Shown: positions 36,423 to 46,321 of the stretch, one piece after another | Position numbering within the stretch: the first letter of the stretch is position 1 | How the letters are laid out: every line of letters begins with the position of its first letter | Assembly (NCBI GenBank): GCA_018828385.1 | Contig: JAHJVE010000020.1 | Span: 295,423-359,422 of the forward strand | DNA from: Gammaproteobacteria bacterium | Lineage (GTDB): Bacteria; Pseudomonadota; Gammaproteobacteria; Burkholderiales; Rhodocyclaceae | Direction: 5' to 3' | DNA length: 64,000 nt | Notes under the pieces: generated by a model | Seen by the model: the letters and a program-made list of their open reading frames with translations, nothing else | Databases searched by the model: none | What the model was told of the DNA's origin: nothing | Translations under genes and position numbers: made by a program

Positions 36423-37681
36423 TTGGGCAGAACGGACTCGCCGGCGTAAAGCTGTTCGACGGTTTCGCGCTGGCGAATGACGTGGATCTGGTCGCCATCG
36501 ACCATGACTTCAACCGCGCGCGGCCGGGTGTTGTAGTTCGAAGCCATGGCCATGCCGTAGGCGCCGGCCGACATGACCGCCAGCAGATCGCCGGCTTCAA
36601 CGGCGAGCGGACGGGCCTGGCCGAGGAAATCGCCGGTTTCGCAAACCGGGCCGACGACGTCGTATTCGGTCGCGGCGCCAGCGCGCGGCACGACGGGCAG
36701 AATGTCATGCCAGGCTTCGTAGAGCGCCGGCCGCATGAGGTCGTTCATGGCGGCATCGATGATGGCGAAATTCTTCGCTTCACCCTCTTTGAGGTACTCG
36801 ATGCGGGTGAGCAGCAGGCCGGCGTTGCCGACCAGCCGACGCCCCGGTTCGAGCACGACCTGCAGGCTGCGCCCGGCCAGCTTGTCGAGCAACGGCGTCA
36901 GGTAGGAGGCAACGGTCGGCTGCACCTGCTCGGCGTTGTACTTGATGCCGAGGCCGCCCCCGAGGTCGAGGTGATGAATGTCGATACCTTCCGCGGTCAA
37001 CTGGTCGATCAGGGCCAAAATGCGGTCGAGTGCTTCGACGAATGGCGACGGATCAAGCAGTTGCGAGCCGATATGACAGTCGATGCCGGCGACTTCGATG
37101 TTCGGCAGCGCAGCGGCACGGCGATAGAGTTCAAGCGCATTGTCGTAAGCCACGCCGAACTTGGCGCCCTTGAGACCGGTCGAAATGTAAGGGTGCGTTT
37201 TCGGGTCGACGTTCGGATTGACCCGCAGGCTGATCGGCGCCTTCTTGCCACAACGGCCGGCAATGTCGTTGAGTCGCTCGAGCTCGGCGGCCGATTCGAC
37301 GTTGAAGCAGAAAATCCCGACGTCCAGTGCCAGCTTCATTTCATCGGCCGTCTTGCCAACACCGGAGAAAACGACTTTTTTCGGATCGGCACCCGCCGCC
37401 AGTACGCGCTGCAGCTCGCCGCCGGAAACGATGTCGAAGCCGGCGCCGAGGCGGGCAAAGACGTTGAGGATGGCGAGATTGGAATTGGCCTTGACGGCAT
37501 AGCAGACCAGCGCGCCCCGGCCGGCCGCATGGCTGCCAAGGACGTCATGGAACTCGCGCAGCGAGGCTTCCAGCGCCGCGCGGGAGTAAACATAGGCGGG
37601 CGTGCCGAATTGCTCGGCAATGCCAGGCAGGGCGACAGATTCGGCGTGCAGCACGCCGTTTTTCAGGGCAAATTGGGTCAT
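36419..37681 (-). CDS. lysA: diaminopimelate decarboxylase
   Basis: 420 residues. PLP enzyme making lysine from meso-diaminopimelate. The PLP lysine lies in CYAVKANSNLAIL (about residue 63). Further motifs are HIGSQLLDP, the GGGLGIKY loop and the C-terminal CETGDFLG with its active-site cysteine. Overlaps lptM upstream and hslR downstream by ATGA. dapF, the preceding enzyme of the pathway, is 12 kb away. Confidence 0.95.
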   Translation of the reverse strand: MTQFALKNGVLHAESVALPGIAEQFGTPAYVYSRAALEASLREFHDVLGSHAAGRGALVCYAVKANSNLAILNVFARLGAGFDIVSGGELQRVLAAGADPKKVVFSGVGKTADEMKLALDVGIFCFNVESAAELERLNDIAGRCGKKAPISLRVNPNVDPKTHPYISTGLKGAKFGVAYDNALELYRRAAALPNIEVAGIDCHIGSQLLDPSPFVEALDRILALIDQLTAEGIDIHHLDLGGGLGIKYNAEQVQPTVASYLTPLLDKLAGRSLQVVLEPGRRLVGNAGLLLTRIEYLKEGEAKNFAIIDAAMNDLMRPALYEAWHDILPVVPRAGAATEYDVVGPVCETGDFLGQARPLAVEAGDLLAVMSAGAYGMAMASNYNTRPRAVEVMVDGDQIHVIRQRETVEQLYAGESVLPK

Positions 37682-37839
37682 GGGGCTTTGGGGCTGGGGG
37701 TCGTGCTAACATTCTTGGCGGCCGGCTTGGCATTGCCAAGCAGCGGTTCCGGCGCCGGGCCGGGCGGCCGTTCAAGCTGGCCTTTCATGCCGCAGGCGGC
37801 AAGGCTCAGGATAATCAGCAAGGCGGCGATTCTGGACAT
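37678..37839 (-). CDS. lptM: LptM (YifL) small lipoprotein
   Basis: 53 residues, too short for routine ORF calling. MSRIAALLIILSLAACGMKG is a lipoprotein signal with lipobox LAAC; lipid-modified Cys16 is followed by GMKGQLERPPGP, the conserved CG-KGPL-like patch of LptM/YifL. LptM assists assembly of the LPS translocon LptDE. It overlaps lysA by ATGA. The position between cyaY (divergent) and lysA is common in proteobacteria and supports the call. Confidence 0.85.
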   Translation of the reverse strand: MSRIAALLIILSLAACGMKGQLERPPGPAPEPLLGNAKPAAKNVSTTPSPKAP

Positions 37840-37880
37840 ATTCGGGGCGCTGTCAGCGAAGAGCGGGATGGTAGCACACG

Positions 37881-38198
37881 ATGGATGACAAGGAATTCAA
37901 CACCCTGGCTGACGCGACACTGGCCAGGATCGATGCGGCGCTGGAGGCCTGCGGGGCTGACGTCGACTGCCAACTGGCTGCTGGTGGCGTGCTCGAAATC
38001 GAGTTTGACGATGGCAGCAAGATCATCGTCAACCGCCACGGCGTCGCCCGGGAAATCTGGGTCGCCGCCCGTGCCGGCGGCTTTCACTTCCGTTGGGATG
38101 GCACCGTCTGGCGCGATACCCGTGATGCAGGCGAACTCATGGAAAAACTGTCGATGCTCGCCAGCCAGCAGGCTGGCGAGACTATCCAACTGAGCTGA
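37881..38198 (+). CDS. cyaY: iron-sulfur assembly frataxin-like protein CyaY
   Basis: 105 residues. Acidic N-terminal helix (DDKEFNTLADATLARIDAALE), then the strand EFDDGSKIIVNRHGVAREIWVAA and GGFHFRWDGTVWRDTRDAGEL, all typical of CyaY. It binds iron and tunes IscS activity in Fe-S assembly. Divergent from lptM-lysA. Its stop abuts the stop of the convergent PBP1A gene with no spacer. Confidence 0.93.
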   Translation: MDDKEFNTLADATLARIDAALEACGADVDCQLAAGGVLEIEFDDGSKIIVNRHGVAREIWVAARAGGFHFRWDGTVWRDTRDAGELMEKLSMLASQQAGETIQLS

Positions 38199-40514
38199 TC
38201 AGTCGGTTGGTGGTGCGGTGAGGTCCGGCGTCGGCAGCGGAGCGGCTCCATTAGCTTCTTCTGCCGGCGGAATTTCCTTCTCCACATTTTCGACGTAGAT
38301 GTAGCTCCGCTCCCGGCCCTCGCCGGTGGCCACCAGACCCGCCGGCACTTCCGGCAGCAGCGTAGGCACATCCTTGAGAGCGAGGCTCATGTAGCCAATC
38401 CAGATCGGCAGCGCAGCGGCGCCACCGGTTTCCCGGTCGCCGAGTTTGCGGGGCTGGTCGAAGCCGATCCAGGCACAGCCGCTGACGGTCATCTGGTAGC
38501 CGCAGAACCAGGCATCGAGATACTCGTTGGTGGTCCCCGTCTTGCCCGCCAAGTCATGTCGTTTCAGGATGGCCGAGGCCTTGGCTGCCGTGCCGTAGAT
38601 CGTCACGTCGCGCAGCATGGAATCCATCAGAAAGGCGTTGCGCGGGTCGATGACGCGGGTTTCTTCGTTGCTGGCGTCAGTCGGTGCCGAGAGGGCCAGA
38701 ACCTGGTTTGCATCGTCGCGGATCTCGCGAACGACAAAGGGATTGACCCGAAAGCCACCGTTGGCGAAGACGGAATAGGCGCTCACCATTTGCCACGGCG
38801 TTACCGATCCAGCGCCCAGGGCCATGGTCAGGTAAGGCGGGTGCTTGGCGGCATCGAAACCAAAACGCGTGGCGTAGTCCTGGGCGTAATTCGTTCCAAT
38901 AGCCTCCAGGATGCGAATCGAGACCATGTTTTTTGACTTGGCCAAGGCCGTGCGCATGCGCATCGGCCCTTCATACTTGCCATCGTAATTATGCGGTTCC
39001 CAGGCGGCTGCACCGGTCTGGCTGGCCGGGATGATGATGGGCTCATCGGCGACGATGCTGTTGGGGGCGTAGCCCTTTTCCAGCGAGGCCGAGTAGATGA
39101 AGGGCTTGAAACTTGAGCCCGGCTGTCGCCAGGCCAGGGTGACATGATTGAACTTGTTGCGATTGAAATCAAAGCCGCCAACCAAAGCGCGAATTGCCCC
39201 ATCTTTCGGATCCACCGCGACAAAGGCAGATTCAACCTCCGGTAGCTGGCTGATCTGCCAACTACCTTTCTCGTTCTTTTGCAGGCGAACGATGGCACCG
39301 CGCTTCAGGCGCTTGTTCGGGGGTGCTTTGTCATCGAGCATCCGGGCGGCGAATTTCATTGCATCGCCGGTCAAATTGACAAGCTCTCCACCCTTGCAAT
39401 AGACCTTGATCAACCTTGCATCGGCCGCCAGTACCAGCCCCGGAATCAGGTCTCCGGCATCATGGATGTCCTGTAGAGCCTCGTCGATCGCCTCGTCCTG
39501 ATCGGACTTGATGTCCTTCATGTCGAGGAAGGATTCGGCGCCACGGTAGCCGTGCCGCCGGTCGTAATCGAGAACTCCCTTGCGCAGGCTGTTGTAAGCG
39601 GCGTCCTGTTCGGCCTTGATTATGGTCGTGTAAACCTTCATGCCACGCGAGTAAACGTCTTCCGGAAAGCGCTCAGCAGTGATCTGCCTAGCCATTTCGG
39701 CAACGTATTCGGCGTGGACAGCGTACTCGGCCAGCTCGCGCTTGATGACCAAGGGCTCCTTGAGAGCTGTTTCGTGTTGGGTTTCAGTTATGTGGCCCAG
39801 TTCGCGCATGCGGCGCAGGACGTAATGCTGGCGCTGTCTGGCCCGGCTTGGATTGACGATGGGGTTGTAAGCCGATGGCGCCTTGGGCAGGCCGGCCAGC
39901 ATCGCTGCTTCGGCAATCGAAATGTCTTTGAGGGGTTTGCCGAAGTAAATCTTAGCCGCGGCCGCAAAGCCGTAGGCGCGCTGGCCCAGGAAAATCTGAT
40001 TGATGTACAGCTCGAAAATCTGATCCTTCGAAAGGTTGCTTTCTATCTTGAACGACAGAAGCGCTTCATAAAGCTTGCGTGTATAAGTCTTTTCACCAGT
40101 CAGGAAAAAATTGCGTGCGACTTGCTGGGTGATGGTCGAGGCGCCTTGGCGCTTGCCACCACCAATCAAATTGGCCCCCATTGCGCGCACCACACCGGTG
40201 TAGTCAATTCCGCCATGCTGGTAAAACCGGTCATCCTCGGCCGCAAGGATGGCATTCTTCATGACTGCCGGAACGTCCCCGATGGCTACGACGGCGCGGC
40301 GTTCTTCGCCATATTCGCCGATTAGGAAGCCGTCAGCCGTGTACACCCGCAAGGGAATTTTTGGCCGGTAGTCGGTGAGTACCTCGAGTGATGGCAGATT
40401 CGGATAGGTGAGAACCAGAACGATCAGTGCCATGGCAACGCCAATGGCAACAAACCCGAGCAACAATATGACAGGGTAAATAACTAGGCGCAGCGCCGGA
40501 GGGAGTGATGGCAC
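38199..40514 (-). CDS. mrcA: penicillin-binding protein 1A (bifunctional transglycosylase/transpeptidase)
   Basis: 771 residues. One N-terminal membrane helix (about 10-35). Glycosyltransferase domain with catalytic Glu93 (LAAEDDRFYQHGGID) and QGASTITQQVARNFFL. Transpeptidase domain with nucleophile Ser467 and Lys470 (PGSSFKP), SKN motif (AKSKNMVSIR) and KTGTTNEYLD. The insertion between the two domains (about 270-430) is the PBP1A OB-like region. The gene is divergent from pilM, the arrangement usual in proteobacteria. Confidence 0.94.
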   Translation of the reverse strand: MPSLPPALRLVIYPVILLLGFVAIGVAMALIVLVLTYPNLPSLEVLTDYRPKIPLRVYTADGFLIGEYGEERRAVVAIGDVPAVMKNAILAAEDDRFYQHGGIDYTGVVRAMGANLIGGGKRQGASTITQQVARNFFLTGEKTYTRKLYEALLSFKIESNLSKDQIFELYINQIFLGQRAYGFAAAAKIYFGKPLKDISIAEAAMLAGLPKAPSAYNPIVNPSRARQRQHYVLRRMRELGHITETQHETALKEPLVIKRELAEYAVHAEYVAEMARQITAERFPEDVYSRGMKVYTTIIKAEQDAAYNSLRKGVLDYDRRHGYRGAESFLDMKDIKSDQDEAIDEALQDIHDAGDLIPGLVLAADARLIKVYCKGGELVNLTGDAMKFAARMLDDKAPPNKRLKRGAIVRLQKNEKGSWQISQLPEVESAFVAVDPKDGAIRALVGGFDFNRNKFNHVTLAWRQPGSSFKPFIYSASLEKGYAPNSIVADEPIIIPASQTGAAAWEPHNYDGKYEGPMRMRTALAKSKNMVSIRILEAIGTNYAQDYATRFGFDAAKHPPYLTMALGAGSVTPWQMVSAYSVFANGGFRVNPFVVREIRDDANQVLALSAPTDASNEETRVIDPRNAFLMDSMLRDVTIYGTAAKASAILKRHDLAGKTGTTNEYLDAWFCGYQMTVSGCAWIGFDQPRKLGDRETGGAAALPIWIGYMSLALKDVPTLLPEVPAGLVATGEGRERSYIYVENVEKEIPPAEEANGAAPLPTPDLTAPPTD

Positions 40515-40583
40515 GGTAATCTGCTGGGAGAATTTGGAGTTGCGCGGATTATACGCTGGGCAAAATCAGCTCCGTGAAATTGC

Positions 40584-40612
40584 TTTACATGCCTAGATGT
40601 TATTGTTAGCAT
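40584..40612 (+). promoter_or_regulatory. candidate promoter of the pilMNOPQ operon
   Basis: TTTACA and TAGCAT with a 17-base spacer in the A/T-rich gap between mrcA and pilM. The -10 match is only fair. Confidence 0.4.
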
Positions 40613-40674
40613 CTGAAGTGAATTATTGGTTATTTTGCTAACTTCGCATTCCGTAAGGACTTTTTGGGGGTCTG

Positions 40675-41760
40675 GTGGGCTTAGATATCTCAGCGTTGTT
40701 AAATCCCAAGGCGCGTTCCTTGTTCGGTTTGGACATCAGTTCGTCCGCCGTCAAGATGGTTGAACTGGCGGCAAACGGGAAAGACGGCTATCGCGTTGAG
40801 CGCTACACCATTGAGGTGTTGCCCAAGGACGCGGTTTCCGATGGCAATATTGCCAATCTGGATGGCGTTGTGGACTGCGTCAAGCGGGCCTGGAAGCGAA
40901 TGGGCACGTCGACTCGCAATGTCGCGATGGCCTTGCCGGGTTCCGCGGTCATTACCAAGAAAATAATCGTGCCTAATGGATTGCGCGATGAAGAGCTTGA
41001 GGCTCAGGTAGAGACCGAGGCCAATCAATACATTCCGTTTGCAATCGACGAGGTTAATCTCGATTATCAGGTGATCGGACCAGCTCCTGCCGTTCCCGAT
41101 GAGCTTGAGGTGCTTATAGCGGCTTCCAAGAAAGAGCGCGTCGAAGACCGAGTTGCTGTTGCCGACTCGGCTGGCTTGAAGGCAATGGTTGTCGATGTCG
41201 AGTCATTCGCGGCGCTGGCCGCTTTTGAGTTGATTGAGCGCCAATTGCCCGATGCCGGGAAGAATCAGGTTGTTGCCCTTGTTGATGTTGGCGCCAATGT
41301 AATGAATCTTACGGTGTTGCGTAACAGCCAGCAGGTTTACGCTCGTGAACAAGCATTTGGCGGCGGTTTGCTGACACAGGATATCGCGCGTCACTATGGT
41401 ATGAGCTACGAAGACGCCGAGGCGGCCAAGCGGGCAGGTAATTTGCCGGAAGGTTATGAAATAGAGCTGTTGAATCCGTTCATGGAAAATCTGGCCCTTG
41501 AGGTTTCTCGTGCACTGCAATTCTTCTTTACCTCAACACAGTTTAATCAGGTTGATCACATCGTTCTGGCTGGTGGCTGTGCAGTAATTCCTGGTATCGA
41601 CGAGGTTGTCGCCACAAGAACGCAAGTTAATACTCTGATCGCCAATCCCTTTGCCAATATGGTGCTTTCAGATCGCGTTCGGGCAAAAAGCCTGCTTGCT
41701 GATGCATCGTCGTTGATGGTGGCCTGTGGTTTGGCTCTGCGGAGGTTTGATCCATCATGA
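40675..41760 (+). CDS. pilM: type IV pilus assembly protein PilM
   Basis: 361 residues from GTG 40675. Actin-like ATPase of the inner-membrane alignment complex, cytoplasmic. N-terminal FGLDISSSAVKMVEL is the nucleotide phosphate loop; LVDVGANVMNLTV and VLAGGCAVIPGI are the second and adenosine motifs. It binds the N-terminus of PilN. First gene of pilMNOPQ; its stop overlaps pilN (ATGA). Confidence 0.95.
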   Translation: MGLDISALLNPKARSLFGLDISSSAVKMVELAANGKDGYRVERYTIEVLPKDAVSDGNIANLDGVVDCVKRAWKRMGTSTRNVAMALPGSAVITKKIIVPNGLRDEELEAQVETEANQYIPFAIDEVNLDYQVIGPAPAVPDELEVLIAASKKERVEDRVAVADSAGLKAMVVDVESFAALAAFELIERQLPDAGKNQVVALVDVGANVMNLTVLRNSQQVYAREQAFGGGLLTQDIARHYGMSYEDAEAAKRAGNLPEGYEIELLNPFMENLALEVSRALQFFFTSTQFNQVDHIVLAGGCAVIPGIDEVVATRTQVNTLIANPFANMVLSDRVRAKSLLADASSLMVACGLALRRFDPS

Positions 41761-42326
41761 TTCGCATCAACCTCCTTCCGCATCGCGAAGAGGCAAAAAA
41801 AGCCCGGCGCGAACAGTTTTTTGTCCTGGCCGGGTTGGTTTCGGTGTTGGCTGTGCTGATCGTGTTTGCGGTTTACACCCTGATTGGTAGCGCGATCAGC
41901 AATCAGGACGATTCGAACAATTTCCTCAAGGGGGAGATTGCAGTACTTGACAAACAACTTGATCAGATTAAGCGACTGAAAGAACAAACCCAGGCATTGC
42001 TGTCTCGCAAGCAGGTTATAGAAAACCTTCAGCGTGATCGTGGGGAAACGGTTTATTTGCTTAGCGAGTTGGTCAAGCAGGTGCCAGAGGGGATTTACCT
42101 CAAGTCGCTCAAACAGGATGGACTCAAGGTCAACGTTACCGGCCACGCTCAGTCAAATGCAAGAATTTCGGCGTTGATGCGTAATCTGGAAGCCTCTCCA
42201 TGGCTGGAGTCGCCGCAGTTGATTGAGAGTAAGGCCGTTGTGATTAACGGACGCCGGATCAATGAGTTTGGTATGACATTCATACTTACCCGGGTAAAAC
42301 CTGAAGACGGGAAGGTGAAAAAGTGA
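41757..42326 (+). CDS. pilN: type IV pilus assembly protein PilN
   Basis: 189 residues. The PilM-binding tail INLLPHREEAKK is at residues 3-14. One membrane helix (about 22-44) is followed by a coiled coil and a ferredoxin-like periplasmic domain. Inner-membrane partner of PilO. Overlaps pilO by GTGA. Confidence 0.95.
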   Translation: MIRINLLPHREEAKKARREQFFVLAGLVSVLAVLIVFAVYTLIGSAISNQDDSNNFLKGEIAVLDKQLDQIKRLKEQTQALLSRKQVIENLQRDRGETVYLLSELVKQVPEGIYLKSLKQDGLKVNVTGHAQSNARISALMRNLEASPWLESPQLIESKAVVINGRRINEFGMTFILTRVKPEDGKVKK

Positions 42327-43006
42327 GCACCAAGACAATTTCCTTGCCGAATATTGATTTTCAGTCGATAGCCGATGATTTTCGGCTAATGAACCCGAAT
42401 GATCCGGGGGCGTGGCCGGTAATACCGAAAGTCACCGTTCTAATCGGTTTGTTTTTCGCGATTCTCTTGGCCGGTTGGTGGTTTGTCTGGAATGATCAAT
42501 TGACCGAACTGGAAACCAAGCAGCGAGAAGAGGAAACCCTCAAGCAGCAGTATCTCGACAAGAAGCGCCAAGCGGTCAATCTGGACTTGTATATCCAGCA
42601 GCTAGCCGAAATCGACCGCTCATTCGGTGCGCTACTCAAACAGCTCCCGGATAAGTCCGAAATTGAGGCGCTGCTCATTGAAGTGAACCAGGCCGGTCTT
42701 GGTCGTGGCCTCCAATTCGAATTGTTCAAACCAGGCCAGGAGCAAATCAAGGACTTCTATGCGGAGCTGCCGATTACCGTAAAGATAAATGGCAGCTACC
42801 ATGATTTTGGCGCATTCGCGGCGGATATCGCCAAGCTTCCCCGAATTGTCACCCTGAATAATATTGCCGTCGCACCAGTCAAGGATGGTGGGCAGCTTTC
42901 GCTGGATGCGACTACCAAGACGTTCCGTTACCTGGACGAGGAAGAGGTAGCAAAGCAAAAGAAGGCTGAACAAGCAAAGAAGGCTGCGCAAGGAGCGAAG
43001 AAGTGA
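42323..43006 (+). CDS. pilO: type IV pilus assembly protein PilO
   Basis: 227 residues from GTG 42323. Short cytoplasmic segment, one helix (about 36-56), coiled coil (about 60-100), then the periplasmic domain with SYHDFGAFAADIAKLPRIV, conserved in PilO. The Lys/Ala-rich tail (KKAEQAKKAAQGAKK) is unstructured. Forms heterodimers with PilN. Overlaps pilP. Confidence 0.94.
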   Translation: MSTKTISLPNIDFQSIADDFRLMNPNDPGAWPVIPKVTVLIGLFFAILLAGWWFVWNDQLTELETKQREEETLKQQYLDKKRQAVNLDLYIQQLAEIDRSFGALLKQLPDKSEIEALLIEVNQAGLGRGLQFELFKPGQEQIKDFYAELPITVKINGSYHDFGAFAADIAKLPRIVTLNNIAVAPVKDGGQLSLDATTKTFRYLDEEEVAKQKKAEQAKKAAQGAKK

Positions 43007-43548
43007 AAAAAATCCCGCTCATCGTCCTGTGTGGTCTCCTTAGCGCATGTGCAAGCGGAGATCACGACGACTTGAAACAGTGGATGGCCGAGAACACTAA
43101 GGATATGCGTGGCAATGTGTCGAAGCTACCGGAAGTGAAGCCCTACGAGCCGGTACCCTATGACGTGGAGGGTACGCTAGATCCCTTTAAGCCAAGCAAG
43201 ATTGAGCCTGAGTCCAAATACAAGCAGGTAGCAGGAAAGGGGGGGGCGTTCCAGCCGGATTTCGAGGCACGAGAGGTTCGAAATAGCCTGTTGGAAAAGT
43301 ACCCGATCGAATCGCTGAAGATGATCGGTTACATGAACGTTAACAAGCGCCCTATGGCTGTTATTCAGGTAGAAGACAAGGTTAAGCAAATCAAGGTTGG
43401 CGATTATATCGGGCTTGATTTTGGCATGGTGACGCAGGTTTCTGACACGGAAGTTCAGCTGCGCGAATTAATACAGGATTCTGCGGGCGACTGGACCGAG
43501 CGCAAGAGCTCGCTCTACCTGCAGAGCAAGGAGGGAAGCAAGAAATGA
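43003..43548 (+). CDS. pilP: type IV pilus lipoprotein PilP
   Basis: 181 residues from GTG 43003. Signal with lipobox LLSAC (lipid on about Cys16). The linker KPYEPVPYDVEGTLDPFKPSK and the HR-like domain (SLKMIGYMNVNKRPMAVIQV) are typical. PilP links PilNO to the PilQ secretin. Overlaps pilQ by ATGA. Confidence 0.94.
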   Translation: MKKIPLIVLCGLLSACASGDHDDLKQWMAENTKDMRGNVSKLPEVKPYEPVPYDVEGTLDPFKPSKIEPESKYKQVAGKGGAFQPDFEAREVRNSLLEKYPIESLKMIGYMNVNKRPMAVIQVEDKVKQIKVGDYIGLDFGMVTQVSDTEVQLRELIQDSAGDWTERKSSLYLQSKEGSKK

Positions 43549-45710
43549 AATTTATCAACTATGCGATGGCTGTTGCCTCGGCTTGTCTTGCCTTGTCTTC
43601 ACCTGTGCAAGCGGAAATTCCGCTTGCAAATACAATTGAAGCGGTTAACGTTGCTCAGCAGGGAAATGAAATTGCACTTCGAATTGACCTGAAGGAAGCC
43701 TTGGCGTCGCCACCGCCGGGATTTAGTGTTGCCAATCCTGCAAAAATTGCGCTTGATTTTCAGTCGACCGCAAACGGTTTGGGTAAGACCAGTCAAGTTT
43801 TCAACCAAGGCGATTTGCGCGGGATCAACGTTGTGCAGGTTGGCGATCGCACTCGGGTGGTACTAAACCTTGTGCGCAACATGAACTACAAGACACGACT
43901 GGAGGGAAAATCACTCTACGTGACTCTGTCGCCGATTGAGCGCTTGGCGGATTCCGCGGCACAGCGGACAACTCGCTTTGCCGAGGAAAGCCTTGTTGGA
44001 TCGAAGCACGCTTTGAACGACGTGATATTTCGTCGTGGCAAGGATGGCGAAGGACGGATAGTCGTTGATTTGAGCGATACCGGTACCGGTATCGATATTC
44101 GCCAGCAAGGCTCCAGCCTCGTTGTCGACTTCATGAAAACAACCGTACCTGATCGTTTGCGTCGCAAGCTTGACGTTACTGATTTCGCGACGCCGGTGAC
44201 ATCCGTTGAAACCAAAGCCGTCGGCGATAACGTTCGGATGACCATTTCGCCCAAGGGATTGTGGGAGCATAACGCCTATCAGAGTGACAACCAGTTCATC
44301 GTCGAAGTAAAACAGATCGTTGAGGATCCGAACAAGCTGGTTCAGGGGTCAAAGGTTGGCTACCAGGGGCCTAGAGTCAGTATCAACTACCAAAACGGTG
44401 ATGTGCGAGCCCTCTTGCGATTGATGGCCGAGGAGTTGAATCTTAATGCCGTTATTAGCGAAACGGTAACTGGCACCACGACATTGGTCCTGAAAGATGT
44501 TCCCGCTGATCAGGTGATTGACATCATCTTCCAGCAAAAGGGTCTCGATATGCGAAAGAAGGGGAACATCATCATGATTGCCCCGCGCGACGAGATTGCT
44601 ACAAGAGAAAAGCTGGATTTCGAATCGAAACAGCAGATCAGTGAACTCGAGCCGCTTAAGCTGGAGCAGTTCCAGTTGAATTATCAAAAGGCGTCGGATG
44701 TGGCCAGATTGTTGGCTGGTTTGCCATTGACGGGAGCGGGTGCAGCGCCGGCGTCAGGGCCGAGTTCGGCAGCTCAGCGTATCCTGAGCAAGCGCGGTAG
44801 CGCCGTGGCGGATCCGCAGTCGAATATCATTTTCATCAACGACATACCTAGCAAGCTGGAGGAAATTCGTGGGTTCATTCGCTCGATTGATACTGCTGCA
44901 CGCCAGGTATTGATTGAAGCAAGAGTAGTGGAAGCCCAGGACAGCTTTAAGCGCGAACTCGGAGCCAAATTAGGCTTGATAAATTCCAAGTCCAGCGAAA
45001 TATTAGGTACCGGGATTAATATTGCTGGCGGGAAAATGACGCCTGCGGTGACTTCTGGAACAACGACAACGCCGGCCACTCTTATACAAAACCCAATGGT
45101 TGGGGTCAATTTACCAACCCCCTCGACAGGCGGTGCCTTGGCATTCTCGCTGTTTAATTCCTCCTTCACGCGGATCCTCAACCTCGAGTTGGCGGCTCTG
45201 GAAGAGGATGGGATCGGAAAGATTATTTCCAGTCCGCGGGTTATTACAGCGAATAACGTAAAAGCTAAAATCGAGGATGGTACTGAGGTTCCTTATATAA
45301 CCGCGCAAACATCCAGTGGGGCAACAACTTATACCGTCGCATTCAAGCCCGCAAAGTTGTCACTTGAAGTGACTCCGCAAATTACGCCAGAAGGAACGGT
45401 TCGGATGAATCTGACCGTAAAGAAGGAAGAACCGGACTGGACTAGGGCGGTTAGTGTTAATGGATTTCTGAATCCACCCATCAAGAGTTCAATCGTTGAG
45501 ACAAATGTCGTGGTTGAGAACGGCGGAACCGTGGTTATCGGGGGGGTCTTCATTACAGATTCGCAGAATACCGTGGATAAGGTGCCATTGTTAGGCGATA
45601 TACCATTCCTCGGTTGGCTGTTCAAATACAAAAATGACACTGGCAAGCGCCGTGAGCTGTTGGTGTTCATCACGCCACGCGTTATTTCTGACAAGATGCG
45701 CTTTGATTGA
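43545..45710 (+). CDS. pilQ: type IV pilus secretin PilQ
   Basis: 721 residues with a signal peptide (cut near VQA-E, residue 23). Two AMIN domains (about 30-130 and 155-250) for peptidoglycan binding, an STN/N0-like domain (about 285-350), a secretin N1 domain (about 370-450) and the secretin barrel (about 480-715) with VPLLGDIPFLGWLFKY and ELLVFITPRV. Forms the outer-membrane channel for the pilus. Some A/T-richer codon use than in neighbouring core genes. A terminator follows. Confidence 0.96.
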   Translation: MKFINYAMAVASACLALSSPVQAEIPLANTIEAVNVAQQGNEIALRIDLKEALASPPPGFSVANPAKIALDFQSTANGLGKTSQVFNQGDLRGINVVQVGDRTRVVLNLVRNMNYKTRLEGKSLYVTLSPIERLADSAAQRTTRFAEESLVGSKHALNDVIFRRGKDGEGRIVVDLSDTGTGIDIRQQGSSLVVDFMKTTVPDRLRRKLDVTDFATPVTSVETKAVGDNVRMTISPKGLWEHNAYQSDNQFIVEVKQIVEDPNKLVQGSKVGYQGPRVSINYQNGDVRALLRLMAEELNLNAVISETVTGTTTLVLKDVPADQVIDIIFQQKGLDMRKKGNIIMIAPRDEIATREKLDFESKQQISELEPLKLEQFQLNYQKASDVARLLAGLPLTGAGAAPASGPSSAAQRILSKRGSAVADPQSNIIFINDIPSKLEEIRGFIRSIDTAARQVLIEARVVEAQDSFKRELGAKLGLINSKSSEILGTGINIAGGKMTPAVTSGTTTTPATLIQNPMVGVNLPTPSTGGALAFSLFNSSFTRILNLELAALEEDGIGKIISSPRVITANNVKAKIEDGTEVPYITAQTSSGATTYTVAFKPAKLSLEVTPQITPEGTVRMNLTVKKEEPDWTRAVSVNGFLNPPIKSSIVETNVVVENGGTVVIGGVFITDSQNTVDKVPLLGDIPFLGWLFKYKNDTGKRRELLVFITPRVISDKMRFD

Positions 45711-45733
45711 TTGCACCAAACCATGAATAAACG

Positions 45734-45763
45734 GGGTCGGCGGTGCCGGCCCTATTTTTTTGT
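45734..45763 (+). terminator. pilQ operon terminator
   Basis: 8-bp stem GGGTCGGC / GCCGGCCC with a 3-base loop, then TATTTTTTT. Lies 24 bases after the pilQ stop and ends 31 bases before aroK. Confidence 0.85.
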
Positions 45764-45793
45764 GCTTGGTGGCTAGTCGGCTAAAATCCGAAC

Positions 45794-46321
45794 GTGGAAA
45801 ATCCTCGCAATATCTATCTCGTCGGGCTAATGGGGGCCGGCAAAACTACGGTTGGTCGTCAATTGGCGAAGCGCCTTGCTCGGCCGTTCTTCGACTCTGA
45901 TCACGAAATTGTTGAGCGGACAGGAGTGCCGATCCCCACAATTTTCGAGATCGAGGGGGAGGAAGGCTTTCGTCGCCGTGAGGTGCAGACGATTCACGAG
46001 CTAACAGAATCGGCCGGTATCGTAATGGCTACCGGCGGCGGGGTTGTACTAAACCCGGAAAATCGGCGCCGATTGCATGACACCGGCTGGGTGGTCTACC
46101 TGAATGTGCCTCCGGCGTTGTTGTTCGAACGTACGCGACATGACCGGAACCGTCCGTTATTGCATGTTGCCGATCCGCTGGTCAAGTTGGAGGAACTGCA
46201 TGCCTTACGGGACCCGCTGTACAGGGAGACCGCGCATATCATAGTAGATGGCGGTCATCTGGTTGCCTCCGGCATAGTGCTTCACCTCCTGAGAGAATTT
46301 AACCATCAATGCAAAATATGA
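45794..46321 (+). CDS. aroK: shikimate kinase
   Basis: 175 residues from GTG 45794. Walker [13 protein letters not shown] (residues 11-22), substrate Asp in FFDSDHEI, and the GGGVVL loop, all of shikimate kinase. Phosphorylates shikimate in the chorismate pathway. The stop region overlaps aroB by 13 bases; the pilQ-aroK-aroB order is common in beta- and gammaproteobacteria. Confidence 0.95.
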   Translation: MENPRNIYLVGLMGAGKTTVGRQLAKRLARPFFDSDHEIVERTGVPIPTIFEIEGEEGFRRREVQTIHELTESAGIVMATGGGVVLNPENRRRLHDTGWVVYLNVPPALLFERTRHDRNRPLLHVADPLVKLEELHALRDPLYRETAHIIVDGGHLVASGIVLHLLREFNHQCKI